45,631 nucleotides of DNA from Acidobacteriota bacterium (GCA_025463215.1 JAOBWF010000142.1:1-45631); one strand, 5' to 3'. Numbered from the stretch's first letter, positions 6,470 to 15,638 are shown. Notes: generated by a model not told the origin, from the sequence alone. Numbers and translations: made by a program.

Positions 6470-8991
6470 CCGCGCAGACGCGCTGGAACAGGGTGAAAGA
6501 GATCGTCGGCGGCGCGCTCGATCTCCCGGACGCGCAGCGCGCCGCCTACGTCGCCGCCGCGTGCGCCGACGACGCCGCGCTGCGCCACGAAGTGGACAGC
6601 CTGCTGCGTGCGCACCAGGAGACCGGGACCTTTCTCGAAACCCCGGCGACCCTGCCCGCCCCGCCGGTCGATCTCGCCGGGCGGATCGTCGGCACCTACA
6701 CGATCGAGCGGCGCATCGGCGCCGGCGGCATGGGCGAAGTGTATCTCGCCCGCGACGCGAAGCTCGATCGTCCGGTCGCGCTCAAGCTGCTGTCGCGCGA
6801 TCTGGCGCTGAACGCGGATCGGCTGCGCCGCTTTCACGCCGAGGCGCGCGCCGCGTCCTCCCTCAACCACCCGCACATCCTCGTCATTCACGATTTCGGC
6901 GAGCTCGACGGCCGGCCGTTCATGGTTTCCGAGTACGTCGAAGGCGAGACGCTGCGGCAGCGGCTCGAACGCGGCGCGATGCCGATCGCCGAAGCAGTCA
7001 CGATCGCGCTGCAGATCGCGGCGGCGCTGGCCGCCGCGCACGCCCGCGGCCTCGTCCACCGCGACATCAAACCCGAGAACGTGATGCTGCGGCGCGACGG
7101 CTACGCCAAAGTGCTCGACTTCGGCCTGGCCAAGCTGGTCGCGCGCGAACGCCGCGGCGCCGCGGAGTCGGACCCCGACACGCAACCGGGCATGGTGATG
7201 GGGACGCCGCGCTACATGTCGCCCGAGCAGGCGCGGGGCAAGGACGTCGACGCGCGCAGTGACATCTGGAGCCTCGGCGTGCTCATCTACGAGATGGTGG
7301 CGGGGCGGCCGCCGTTCGCGGGGGCCACGCACGCCGACACGATCGGCGCGATCGTCAGCGTCGAGCCGGTGCCGTTGACGCTGCAGACCCCGGCCGCGCC
7401 GCCGCAGCTCGAGCGCATCGTCACCAGCGCGCTGAAGAAGAACCGCCTCGAACGCTGCGCGACCATGGCCGATCTGATTGCTGATCTCACCGCGCTCGCG
7501 CGCCAGTTCGACAGCGGCGAGCCCGACGCGCTGCCCGCCGCGGCCGGTCTCGCCGCGCCGCCGGAGACATCCTCGACGCCGCGCAGCCGCAACGCCGCGC
7601 GCACGCGGTTGATCGTGATGCCGTTCCGGCTGCTCCGGGCCGATGCCGAGATCGACTTTCTGGCGTTCAGCCTGGCCGACGCGATCGCGACCACGCTGTC
7701 GAGCCTCGACTCGATGATCGTGCGATCGAGCTTGACCGCCGTGCGGTTCACCGGCGACACCATCGATCTGCCCGCAATCGCCGCCGCGGCGCAGGTCGAC
7801 GCCGTGCTCACCGGCACGCTGCTGCGGGTCGGCGGCCAGTTGCGCGTCAACGCGCAGCTGCTGTCCGCCCCTCAGGGCACCATCGTCTGGTCCGAGCGCA
7901 TCGACGTCCCGATCGACGACGTGATCCGGATTCAGGACGAGCTCGCCGAGCGCATTGCCGACTCGCTGGCGCTGCCGCTGACGCCGCGCGACCAGGAGAT
8001 GCTGCATCGCGACACGCCGGCCAGCCCGCGCGCCTACGAGCTGTACCTGCGCGGCAACAATCACTTCTACGACGCCGATCAGTGGACGGTCGCGCGCGAT
8101 CTATTCGTCGAGTGCGTCGCCGAGGATCCCGGGTTCGCGCCGGCCTGGGCCCGCCTCGGCCGCTGCTATCGGCTGACGGCGAAGTTCCGCTCCGCGACGA
8201 TTGAGGACGTGCGTGAAAACCTGCGCCGCGCCGAAGTCGCGTTCCGCAAGGCCTTCACGCTGAATCCGGATCTGCCGATCGCGCACCACCTCTACACGAA
8301 CCTCGAGACCGACCTGGGCCGCGGCGAGGAAGCGGTGCTGCGTCTGGTCCGCCGCGCGCGACAGCGCCGCGCCGATCCCGATCTGTACGCCGGGCTGGTG
8401 CACGCCTGCCGCTACTGCGGGCTGCTCGACGCCTCGGTCGCCGCGCACGTCCGCGCGCGCCAGCTCGATCCGCACATCACGACCAGCGTCGGGCCGACCT
8501 ACTGGATGCTCGGCGACTACGAGGGGGCGATCACCGGCGGCTTCTCGGGGTTCTTCGTCGGCCTGCCGCAGATCTCGCTCGGCCGCGACGCGGAGGCGAT
8601 CGCCGTCGCCCGCGCGTCGGCGGAGGTCGTCCGCGATCCGACCACCCGGTCGTATCAGTCGGTGCTGCCACTCTTGTTGGAAGGCCGGACGGAGGAGTGC
8701 CTGCGCCTGCTCGACGAGCTCGCGCCGAAAAACCCCGACCCGGAATCGGTGTACCACATCGCCCGCACCTACGCGCGGCTCGGCGCGGTAGACGCGGCGC
8801 TGACCCAGTTCGAGCGTGCCGTCGACATGGGATTCCTGAACCACGCAACGTTCGCGCGCGATCCGTGGCTGGAGCCGGTGCGCGGAGAGCCGCGGTTCGT
8901 CGACGCGCTTGCGCGCGCCCATCGTCGTCATGACGAGGCCGCGCGCAAGTTTCGTGATGCCGGAGGCGAGCGGTTGCTCGGCCTCGCCTAG
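6466..8991 (+). CDS. Ser/Thr protein kinase with FlgO/TolB-N-like and TPR domains
   Basis: 841 residues from the ATGA overlap. A short N-terminal helical region (about 1-70) precedes a Hanks-type kinase domain (about 79-345): glycine loop GAGGMGEV, Lys107 in VALK, HRDIKPEN (198-205), DFG (218-220) and the TPRYMSPEQAR activation segment. All catalytic residues are present, so it should be active. An alpha/beta domain follows (RLIVMPFRL to DSLALPL), like the TolB-N or FlgO-type modules fused to bacterial kinases and cyclases, then TPR-like helices to the C-terminus. No membrane helix is visible between kinase and sensor parts, so it appears cytosolic. It probably phosphorylates the upstream sigma factor or its partners. 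It converges with the cupin gene, sharing four bases. Confidence 0.93.
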   Translation: MTAQTRWNRVKEIVGGALDLPDAQRAAYVAAACADDAALRHEVDSLLRAHQETGTFLETPATLPAPPVDLAGRIVGTYTIERRIGAGGMGEVYLARDAKLDRPVALKLLSRDLALNADRLRRFHAEARAASSLNHPHILVIHDFGELDGRPFMVSEYVEGETLRQRLERGAMPIAEAVTIALQIAAALAAAHARGLVHRDIKPENVMLRRDGYAKVLDFGLAKLVARERRGAAESDPDTQPGMVMGTPRYMSPEQARGKDVDARSDIWSLGVLIYEMVAGRPPFAGATHADTIGAIVSVEPVPLTLQTPAAPPQLERIVTSALKKNRLERCATMADLIADLTALARQFDSGEPDALPAAAGLAAPPETSSTPRSRNAARTRLIVMPFRLLRADAEIDFLAFSLADAIATTLSSLDSMIVRSSLTAVRFTGDTIDLPAIAAAAQVDAVLTGTLLRVGGQLRVNAQLLSAPQGTIVWSERIDVPIDDVIRIQDELAERIADSLALPLTPRDQEMLHRDTPASPRAYELYLRGNNHFYDADQWTVARDLFVECVAEDPGFAPAWARLGRCYRLTAKFRSATIEDVRENLRRAEVAFRKAFTLNPDLPIAHHLYTNLETDLGRGEEAVLRLVRRARQRRADPDLYAGLVHACRYCGLLDASVAAHVRARQLDPHITTSVGPTYWMLGDYEGAITGGFSGFFVGLPQISLGRDAEAIAVARASAEVVRDPTTRSYQSVLPLLLEGRTEECLRLLDELAPKNPDPESVYHIARTYARLGAVDAALTQFERAVDMGFLNHATFARDPWLEPVRGEPRFVDALARAHRRHDEAARKFRDAGGERLLGLA

Positions 8992-9500
8992 CGGGTCGCG
9001 GTGCTCGACTTCTTCGTCGGATCGTCGTTCGGGTTGACGTAGTTCACGACGAACGGGCCGCTGCCGTAGATCTGGACGACCACTTCACCCTTCGCGGCGG
9101 CGAAGTGGCGCATGTTCTTCGGCATCTTCAGGAACGATCCCGCAGGGAACTCGTGCAGCTCCGACTCCTTGAGCGTATCGCCCATCCCGGCCTTGAACGT
9201 GCCCGAGACGACGACGATGTTTTCGTCGGTGGGGTGCGTGTGCGCGGGAATCTTGTAGCCGTCGGGGAACTTCAGCCGAAGCGTGAAGAACCCGGGCTTG
9301 AACGGATCGCCGTCGAGCACGGCCACCTGGGCGCCGGCCGGCAGCACCGGCGGGGCGGGGCCCCATTTCATGTCCGACGGGGTGAGAATCACGTGCGCCG
9401 CGGCTGCGGATTTCTTCGCTGCCGGTTTCGCCGTCTGGGCGCCGAGCGACGCGGCACACAGGCCGGCCATCAGCGCCATTCCAACAATCTTCGTCTTCAT
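8988..9500 (-). CDS. Exported cupin-domain protein
   Basis: 170 residues: a signal peptide (MKTKIVGMALMAGLCAASLGA), an Ala/Lys linker, then a small cupin barrel with the metal-site motif PAHTHPTDENIVVVSG and a second His in MRHFAA. Such single-domain secreted cupins are of unknown role and may bind Fe, Mn or Zn. ATG 9500 is chosen over the adjacent GTG 9503 because AGGAGG sits five bases upstream of the ATG and only two from the GTG. It is 44 nt downstream of the MetX-fold hydrolase on the same strand, so the two may be cotranscribed. The 3' end overlaps the convergent kinase gene. Confidence 0.87.
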   Translation of the reverse strand: MKTKIVGMALMAGLCAASLGAQTAKPAAKKSAAAAHVILTPSDMKWGPAPPVLPAGAQVAVLDGDPFKPGFFTLRLKFPDGYKIPAHTHPTDENIVVVSGTFKAGMGDTLKESELHEFPAGSFLKMPKNMRHFAAAKGEVVVQIYGSGPFVVNYVNPNDDPTKKSSTATR

Positions 9501-9505
9501 CACTT

Positions 9506-9511
9506 CCTCCT
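9506..9511 (-). promoter_or_regulatory. Consensus Shine-Dalgarno of the cupin gene
   Basis: AGGAGG on the minus strand, five bases before ATG 9500. It decides between two adjacent start codons and is one of the few perfect Shine-Dalgarno sites in this window. Confidence 0.7.
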
Positions 9512-9544
9512 ATCCCTGTAAGCGACGTCGCGGGACAAACCGGA

Positions 9545-10627
9545 TCATTCCCCGAGTTCCCGCATGAAATCGGCCAGATGCCTCCCCCAGATCGCCGGCA
9601 GCGAGTGGGTGCCGTGGCCGCGGGTCTGCTCGGTGGTCGGCAGCAGGATGTAACGGCCATGCCTGACGCGCGGCATCAGCTGCTCCATCAACCCGAGCTC
9701 CGGCGGGTTCACCACATCGTCGGCGGAATTGATGGCGAGGAGGTGCGCGGTGATTTTCTCGAGGCCCGGGGACGGATCGTAGTCGCGGGACGAGTTGAAC
9801 TGGTACAGCATGTCGTTGGCGTCGTTGGCGGCAACCCGCGTCGCGAGCTGATCCTCGTACCATTTGTCCGCCGCGTCGCGCGTCGGCCCCGCCTTGTGCC
9901 AGCCGATCGGGCTGCTCGTCATCATCATCAGCAGGTTGACGGCGCCGACCATGCCGGCGTGCGGCGGCTCGGTGTAGTCGCCGTGCTTGTACGCCGGATC
10001 GCGCGTGATGCTGTCCATGATCATCGTGCGCATGACGCGGTTGCGGCCGGCGATCTGCGCCGGCACGCTGGCGAGCGGAACGAGGCCGTCGACGAAGTCC
10101 GGGTACATCTCGCCCCAGACCCAGCAGTGCATCGCGCCCATCGACGTGCCGAGCACCAGCCGCAGGTGATTGACCTGCAGGCCGTCGACGAGCATCGCGT
10201 GCTGGGCGCGGACCATGTCGTCGTAGTTGTATTTCGGGAAGCGCGCGTGCAGGCCGTCGCTCGGCTTGGCCGATTTGCCGTGGCCGATGCCGTCCGGCAG
10301 GATGATGAAATACCGCGCCGCGTCGAGCACCTGCCCGGCGCCGAACAGCTCGCCGCCGAACGTTTGCGACAGGAACGCGGCGCCGGTGCCGCCGGTGCCG
10401 TGCAGGATCATGACCGCGTTGCGCACGACGCCGGACGCGTCGCGCCGCGGCGTGCCGATCGTGCGGTAGTGCAGGTTGAGCGACGGCAGGATCTCGCCGG
10501 AAGCGAAGCGGAAATCGCGGAGGGCGAAATCGGCTTCGATGGCCGGCGGGACGTCGGCGGCGCGGAGCGCCGGCGTGACAATCAGTGACGCCAGGAGGAA
10601 GACGGCCGACCTTGCAAATACCTTCAT
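9545..10627 (-). CDS. Exported alpha/beta hydrolase of the MetX (homoserine acyltransferase) fold
   Basis: 360 residues with a signal peptide (MKVFARSAVFLLASLIVTPA). The nucleophile elbow is GTSMGAM (Ser162), the Asp is in NSADDVVNP, and the His is in GHGTHS near the C-terminus, together a complete triad. The layout (FALRDFRFASGEILPSLNLHYRTIG, then the HGTGG oxyanion region) matches MetX-like proteins. MetX itself is cytosolic and uses acetyl-CoA or succinyl-CoA, so export suggests this paralogue is a hydrolase rather than a methionine-pathway enzyme. AAGGAG lies seven bases before ATG 10627. It is divergent from the first S9 peptidase across a 34-nt gap. Confidence 0.9.
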   Translation of the reverse strand: MKVFARSAVFLLASLIVTPALRAADVPPAIEADFALRDFRFASGEILPSLNLHYRTIGTPRRDASGVVRNAVMILHGTGGTGAAFLSQTFGGELFGAGQVLDAARYFIILPDGIGHGKSAKPSDGLHARFPKYNYDDMVRAQHAMLVDGLQVNHLRLVLGTSMGAMHCWVWGEMYPDFVDGLVPLASVPAQIAGRNRVMRTMIMDSITRDPAYKHGDYTEPPHAGMVGAVNLLMMMTSSPIGWHKAGPTRDAADKWYEDQLATRVAANDANDMLYQFNSSRDYDPSPGLEKITAHLLAINSADDVVNPPELGLMEQLMPRVRHGRYILLPTTEQTRGHGTHSLPAIWGRHLADFMRELGE

Positions 10628-10661
10628 TCGGGCGCTCCTTGATTCGGTTCTAATATCTCAC

Positions 10662-12743
10662 ATGGCTACTTCCAGCTGGCGCCTGCCGCTCGCCGCCGTC
10701 ATCCTCGTCGTGGGGGCCACCGCCGGTGTCCGCACGCAAGCGCCGCGGCCGATGGGCATCGTCGATCTGCTCAGCCTGCCGCGGCTCGGCGATCCACAGC
10801 GCTCCCCCTCCGGCCGCGATGTCCTCTACACGCGCGCGGACGCCGATTGGAAGAGCGGCCGGCGCGTATCGCACATCTGGCGTGCGCCGGTCGACGGCGG
10901 CCCGCCGGCGCAGCTGACCAGCGGCGCCGAGGGCGAGAACGCGCCGCGCTGGTCGCCCGACGGCAAGACGATCGCCTTCACCGCGAAGCGCGGCGACAAC
11001 GAGTTCGCGCAGATTTACCTGCTGCCGATCGACGGCGGCGAGGCGCGTCAGCTGACGACGCACGGCAGCGCGGTGTGCGGCGGCGGCACCTGCGGCGCCG
11101 GCATCACCTGGGCGCCTGACGGCGCCTCGATTTACTTCACCGCCGCCGACGCGAAGACGGCCGAGGACAAGGCGCGCGAGCGCGCGAAAGACGACGTCTA
11201 TCTCTACGACGAGAACTACAAGCAGACGCACGTGTGGAAGGTAGCCGTGGCGTCGAAAGCCGAGACGCGGATCTCCGACGGCGATTTCTCGGTCACCGAC
11301 TACGACCTGTCGCAAGACGGCCGCAAGATGACGTACCTGCGCGCACCCTCGCCGCTGCTCGGCGACGGCGATCGCAGCGAGGTCTGGGTCGCCGATGCCG
11401 ACGGCACGAACGCGGTACAGGTGACGAAGAACACGGTCCAGGAGACGAACGCGGCGCTGTCGCCGGATAACGCCACCGTCCTGTTCATTTCGGGATCGAA
11501 CGCGACGTTCGAGACGTATTACAACGGCCGCCTGTTCGTCGCCCCCGCCGCGGGGGGCGCCGCCCGCGTGGTCGCCGGCGAGACCGAGCCGCTCGACGTC
11601 GATCGCGCGGTGTGGTCGCACGACGGCACGTCGATTTATTTCCTCGCGAATCTGGGCGTGCACGAAGAGCTGTTCGTCGTGGCGGCCGCCGGCGGCACGC
11701 CACGGCAGTTGACCGACGGCCGCCACAATCTCGGCGCGCTGTCGCTGACCGGCCCCGATCGCTTCACCTTCACGATCAGCGGCTCGGCCAGTGCGGGCGA
11801 CGTCTTCACGATGCGCGCGGGCGACGCAGCGCCGACGCAAGTCACGCACGTGTTCGACGATCTCGCGAAGACGTTCACGCTCGGACGGCAGGAAGCGATC
11901 ACCTGGAAGGGGGCCGACGGCGTCACCGTGGAAGGCGTGGTCACCTATCCGGTCGATTACCAGGCCGGGCAGAAGTACCCGCTCGCGGTGATGACGCATG
12001 GCGGACCGCAGGCGGCCGACAAATACAGCATCGGCTCGATGGCGTACGAGATCCAGGTGCTGGCGGGCAAGGGCTACGTCAGCCTGCAGCCGAACTATCG
12101 CGGCAGCACGGGATACGGCGATGCGTTCCTGCGCGACATGGTCGGACACTACTTCCAGAACGCGCACCTCGACGTGCTGGCCGGCGTCGACGAACTGATC
12201 CGCCGCGGCGTCGCCGATCCCGATCGCATGGTGAAAATGGGATGGAGCGCCGGCGGCCACATGACGAACAAGATCATCACCGTCACCGATCGCTTCAAGG
12301 CGGCGGCAACCGGGGCCGGCGTCGCGCAGTGGATGTCGATGTACGCACAGAGCGACATCCGCTCGTACCGCACGCCGTGGTTCGGTGGCACGCCCTGGCA
12401 GAAAAACGCGCCGATCGAGGCCTACTGGAACAACTCGCCGCTGAAGGACGTCGCGCGCGTCAAGACGCCGACCCTGTTCTTCGTCGGCGAGCGCGACCCG
12501 CGCGTCCCGATGCCGCAATCGATCGAGATGTACCGCGCGCTCAAGAGCCTCGGGGTGCCGACGCATCTCTATGTCGCGCCGCGCGAGCCGCACGGATGGG
12601 GCGAGCTGCGCCATCAGCTCTCGAAGCTGAACGCCGAGATCGAGTGGTTCGAGAGATACGCCACCAAACGCCCATTCACGCCCGAACGGGCTCCAGGCGA
12701 CGAGAAGAAGGAACCACGCGCCAGCAGCGACCAGCCCCAATAA
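10662..12743 (+). CDS. Secreted S9 family prolyl oligopeptidase-like peptidase (copy 1)
   Basis: 693 residues. A signal peptide (about 1-28) is followed by a TolB/PD40-like beta-propeller containing several WSPDGKTIAF-type repeats, and then by the alpha/beta-hydrolase domain. The triad is complete: Ser529 in GWSAGG, Asp612 in GERDP and His644 in EPHGWG. The architecture matches dipeptidyl or acylaminoacyl peptidases of the S9C type, which cleave short peptides from the N-terminus. Fixing the start at ATG 10662 gives the signal peptide; TAATAT five bases upstream may be its -10. A paralogue follows 27 nt downstream. The region after His644 is a charged, probably disordered tail. Confidence 0.92.
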   Translation: MATSSWRLPLAAVILVVGATAGVRTQAPRPMGIVDLLSLPRLGDPQRSPSGRDVLYTRADADWKSGRRVSHIWRAPVDGGPPAQLTSGAEGENAPRWSPDGKTIAFTAKRGDNEFAQIYLLPIDGGEARQLTTHGSAVCGGGTCGAGITWAPDGASIYFTAADAKTAEDKARERAKDDVYLYDENYKQTHVWKVAVASKAETRISDGDFSVTDYDLSQDGRKMTYLRAPSPLLGDGDRSEVWVADADGTNAVQVTKNTVQETNAALSPDNATVLFISGSNATFETYYNGRLFVAPAAGGAARVVAGETEPLDVDRAVWSHDGTSIYFLANLGVHEELFVVAAAGGTPRQLTDGRHNLGALSLTGPDRFTFTISGSASAGDVFTMRAGDAAPTQVTHVFDDLAKTFTLGRQEAITWKGADGVTVEGVVTYPVDYQAGQKYPLAVMTHGGPQAADKYSIGSMAYEIQVLAGKGYVSLQPNYRGSTGYGDAFLRDMVGHYFQNAHLDVLAGVDELIRRGVADPDRMVKMGWSAGGHMTNKIITVTDRFKAAATGAGVAQWMSMYAQSDIRSYRTPWFGGTPWQKNAPIEAYWNNSPLKDVARVKTPTLFFVGERDPRVPMPQSIEMYRALKSLGVPTHLYVAPREPHGWGELRHQLSKLNAEIEWFERYATKRPFTPERAPGDEKKEPRASSDQPQ

Positions 12744-12770
12744 TCGACCACACAGTACTATTCTGTTTGG

Positions 12771-14843
12771 ATGGGAACCGTTCGCGACGCGCTCCGCACG
12801 ACGATCGCCGCCCTCCTGGCAAGCAGCGTCGCCGGAGGTTCCGGGTACCCGTCCGTCGTGGCCGCCGCGCAGATCGTGCGGCCGGCGCTGCAAGCGGCCG
12901 CGCAGCCGAAGCGGATGTCGCTCGTCGACCTCATCAACCTGCAGCGGATTGCGGTCGGACCGCAGCTCTCCCCCGACGGCCGGACGCTCGTCTACGGACT
13001 CAGCGTCACCGACTGGAAACTCGGGCGCCTGGTGTATCACCTCTGGCGCCAGGACATCGGGGGCGGCGCGCCGGTCCAGCTCACGTTCAGTGAAGGGGGA
13101 GACACGCCGATCCTCCAGTGGTCCCCGGATGGCAGGACGATCCTCTTCATCCGCGACGGCCAGTTCTGGCTGCTGCCGGTGGCCGGCGGCGAGCCGCGCG
13201 CGTTGACGAAGCACGTGACTCCACCGTCGGCGCCCACCTGGTCGGCCGACGGCACCGCCGTCTACTTCATCGCCGCGGACGCGCCGGGCGCCGAGGATCG
13301 CGACCGCGCGCGCGTGCGGGACGATGTGTTTACGTTCGACGAGACATTCCGGCAGCGCCAGCTGTGGAAGATCGTCGTCTCGACCGGCGCCGAGACGCAG
13401 GTGACCAGCGGCGAATCGACGGTGAAGAGCTACAGCCTGTCGGCCAACGGCAGGCGCCTGGCGGTGCAGCGCGCGCCGACGCCGTCCGACATGGACGCGT
13501 ATCGCGGCGAAGTGTGGGTCATGGACGCCAACGGCGAAAACCCGCGCGCGTTGACCAGCAACAGTGTCGAGGAGAAATCGCTCGAGATCTCCGCCGACGG
13601 CACGCAGGTGCTGTTCACCGCCGACACCAACGAGCGGTTCGAGTTCTACTACCCCACGAACCTGTTCATCGTGCCGGCGGCGGGCGGCACCCCGCGGCTC
13701 GCGGCGCCCGACCTCAAGGTCGCGATCGAGCAGGCGGTCTGGGCTCCCGATGGCAAGTCGATCTTCGCCAACGTCAACATGGGCGTGCACACCGAGTTCT
13801 TCCGCGTCGACGTCGCGGCGAAACGCGCGCACCAGCTGACGGACGGCCCCCATTTCATCCCGCCCGGATGGTCCACGTCGGCCGGCAGGATCGTGTATCA
13901 GATGGACGAGCCCTCGCGATTCGGCGAGGTCTGGACGCTGCCGATGGCCGGGGATCGCCCATCGCCGACGCGCGTCACCGGGCAGTTCGACACCCTCGAA
14001 CGCGACTTCGCGATCCCGCGCCAGGAAAAAGCCGAGTGGAAAGGGGCGGACGGCACCACCGTCGAGGGCGTGCTGTTTTACCCGGCCGGTTATCGCGCCG
14101 GCGAGCGCTACCCGCTCGTGGTGCAGCTGCACGGCGGCCCGATGGAGTCGGACAAGTTCGGCATCGGCGGGAGCTCGACGCTGTTTTACGTGCCGGTATT
14201 GACCGGCAAGGGCTACGTCGTGCTGCGGCCGAATTATCGCGGCAGCGCCGGTTACGGCGCGGCGTTCGCCCGCGACGTCAACGACGGCTACTTCCACCAG
14301 ATGGCGCAGGACGTCCTGCGCGGCGTCGACACCCTGATCGCGCGCGGCCTGGTCGATCCGGATCGCCTCGTCCTGACCGGATGGAGCGCCGGCGGCACGC
14401 TCGTCGATAAGATCGTGACGATGACCGATCGGTTCAAGGTCGCTTCGTCAGGGGCGGGCGTCTCGAACTGGATCTCGCTCTACGGCCAGACGGACAACAC
14501 TTCGTTCCGGCGCACGTGGTTCGGCGGCACGCCGTGGCGCAAGGACGCGCCGTTCGATCTCTTCTGGAACAGCTCGCCGATCAAGGATGTGTCGAGCGTG
14601 ACCACGCCGACGCTGTTCTTCGCCGGCGACGCGGACACGCGGGTGCCGAAGGAGCAGTCGGTCGAGATGTTTCGGGCGCTGCGCAGCCTCAACGTGCCGA
14701 CGCAGCTGGTGGTGGCGCCGAACGAAGGGCACGTGTGGGGCGCGATTCCGCATTTGCTGCGCAAAGCGAACGTCGAGCTCGAGTGGTTCGAGAAGTACAT
14801 CAACGGCCGGGCTTACGTCTGGGAAAAAGCGCCCGCCTCGTAA
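12771..14843 (+). CDS. Secreted S9 family prolyl oligopeptidase-like peptidase (copy 2)
   Basis: 690 residues, a tandem paralogue of the preceding gene with the same order: signal peptide, PD40-type propeller (RRMSLVDLINL-like entry, WSPDGRTILF blades), then a hydrolase domain with Ser539 in GWSAGG, Asp622 in GDADTR and His654 in EGHVWG. Both copies keep the triad, so neither is a pseudogene. Different propeller blades probably give different peptide preferences. TACTAT nine bases before ATG 12771 is a possible -10, so it may be transcribed separately. The following 144 bases carry the promoter of the respiratory operon. Confidence 0.92.
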   Translation: MGTVRDALRTTIAALLASSVAGGSGYPSVVAAAQIVRPALQAAAQPKRMSLVDLINLQRIAVGPQLSPDGRTLVYGLSVTDWKLGRLVYHLWRQDIGGGAPVQLTFSEGGDTPILQWSPDGRTILFIRDGQFWLLPVAGGEPRALTKHVTPPSAPTWSADGTAVYFIAADAPGAEDRDRARVRDDVFTFDETFRQRQLWKIVVSTGAETQVTSGESTVKSYSLSANGRRLAVQRAPTPSDMDAYRGEVWVMDANGENPRALTSNSVEEKSLEISADGTQVLFTADTNERFEFYYPTNLFIVPAAGGTPRLAAPDLKVAIEQAVWAPDGKSIFANVNMGVHTEFFRVDVAAKRAHQLTDGPHFIPPGWSTSAGRIVYQMDEPSRFGEVWTLPMAGDRPSPTRVTGQFDTLERDFAIPRQEKAEWKGADGTTVEGVLFYPAGYRAGERYPLVVQLHGGPMESDKFGIGGSSTLFYVPVLTGKGYVVLRPNYRGSAGYGAAFARDVNDGYFHQMAQDVLRGVDTLIARGLVDPDRLVLTGWSAGGTLVDKIVTMTDRFKVASSGAGVSNWISLYGQTDNTSFRRTWFGGTPWRKDAPFDLFWNSSPIKDVSSVTTPTLFFAGDADTRVPKEQSVEMFRALRSLNVPTQLVVAPNEGHVWGAIPHLLRKANVELEWFEKYINGRAYVWEKAPAS

Positions 14844-14877
14844 ATCCCCCAGCTGATCCGCGAATTGCCGGTGCAGT

Positions 14878-14907
14878 TTGACAGCTACGTGAAAAATTTC
14901 ACAAAAT
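14878..14907 (+). promoter_or_regulatory. Candidate promoter of the act-sco-cta respiratory operon
   Basis: A perfect -35 hexamer TTGACA (14878-14883), an 18-nt spacer and CAAAAT (14902-14907, four of six to TATAAT). It is the only good match in the 144-base gap ahead of actA and would give a leader of about 70 bases. A CRP/FNR-type dyad fills the spacer. Confidence 0.45.
14888..14903. promoter_or_regulatory. CRP/FNR-family-like operator inside the respiratory promoter
   Basis: CGTGA-N6-TCACA, nine of ten to the CRP half-site consensus TGTGA-N6-TCACA; its core GTGAAA-AA-TTTCAC is perfectly symmetric. It lies between the -35 and -10 of the candidate promoter, a position that normally blocks RNA polymerase, so a repressor role is the simplest reading. 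A CRP/FNR-type sensor of oxygen, NO or a nucleotide would make sense for terminal-oxidase genes. Confidence 0.45.
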
Positions 14908-14987
14908 AGAAATCGCCACGCCGGAAAAGGGAAAGCGGTAAGCTGCTTTTTGCCCTCGCTCCATTGTCCGGCGTCACGTAACCGTCG

Positions 14988-15638
14988 ATGTCGCAGATCT
15001 TTCATCGCAGCGCCAACACGATTGCTCGGGTCAGCATCTTCGGCGCGATCTTCTTCGTCGCCGGGCTGCTGGGACTCTTCGCCGAGGTCAATCGATCGCC
15101 GTGGGTAACTGACGCCCGCGTCGCGCGCGACCAGCCGATTCAGTTCAGCCACGAACGCCACGTCGCCGGTAACGGCATCGACTGCCGCTACTGCCACACG
15201 TCGGTCGAGGACTCGTCGTTTGCCGGCATCCCGCCGACGAAGACCTGCATGAACTGCCACTCGCAGATTTTCGCCAACAGCCCGTATCTCGAACCAGTGC
15301 GCGACAGCTTCCGCACCGGCAGGTCGATCGAGTGGACCCGCGTCCACGATCTGCCCGACTTCGTCTACTTCAACCACAGCATTCACGTGAACAAGGGCGT
15401 CGGCTGCACGACCTGCCACGGCCAGGTCGATCGCATGCCGTTGATGTGGCAGGAGAAATCGCTGCAGATGGAATGGTGCCTCGACTGTCACCGCAACCCG
15501 GAGCGTTACGTCCGGCCCCGCGAGGCGGTGTTCCGCGTCGACTATGTCGCCCCGCCGGATCAGGCCGAGCTGGGCAAACGCCTGGTCGCGCAATATCAAA
15601 TTCAGAAGCTCACGAGCTGTTCAACGTGCCACCGATGA
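14988..15638 (+). CDS. actA: Alternative complex III subunit A, pentaheme cytochrome c
   Basis: 216 residues. One membrane anchor (about 13-32) is followed by a periplasmic domain with five CxxCH heme sites: CRYCH, CMNCH, CTTCH, CLDCH and CSTCH, the last directly at the C-terminus. Extra His residues (FSHERH, FNHSIH) are available as distal ligands. ActA is the multiheme electron-transfer subunit of the quinol:electron-acceptor oxidoreductase that replaces cytochrome bc1. This is the first gene of the operon; its stop overlaps the actB start (ATGA). Confidence 0.95.
   Translation: MSQIFHRSANTIARVSIFGAIFFVAGLLGLFAEVNRSPWVTDARVARDQPIQFSHERHVAGNGIDCRYCHTSVEDSSFAGIPPTKTCMNCHSQIFANSPYLEPVRDSFRTGRSIEWTRVHDLPDFVYFNHSIHVNKGVGCTTCHGQVDRMPLMWQEKSLQMEWCLDCHRNPERYVRPREAVFRVDYVAPPDQAELGKRLVAQYQIQKLTSCSTCHR

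Noticed and set aside
10650..14297. 1215-codon minus-strand frame opposite the S9 genes
   Set aside because: Low-information Arg/Asp/Val-rich translation antisense to two clear peptidases, with no motif of its own.
14932..14951. Hairpin AAAGC/GCTTT followed by Ts in the actA leader, as an intrinsic terminator or attenuator
   Set aside because: Only five pairs, three of them A-T, around an eight-base loop; too weak to claim without RNA data.
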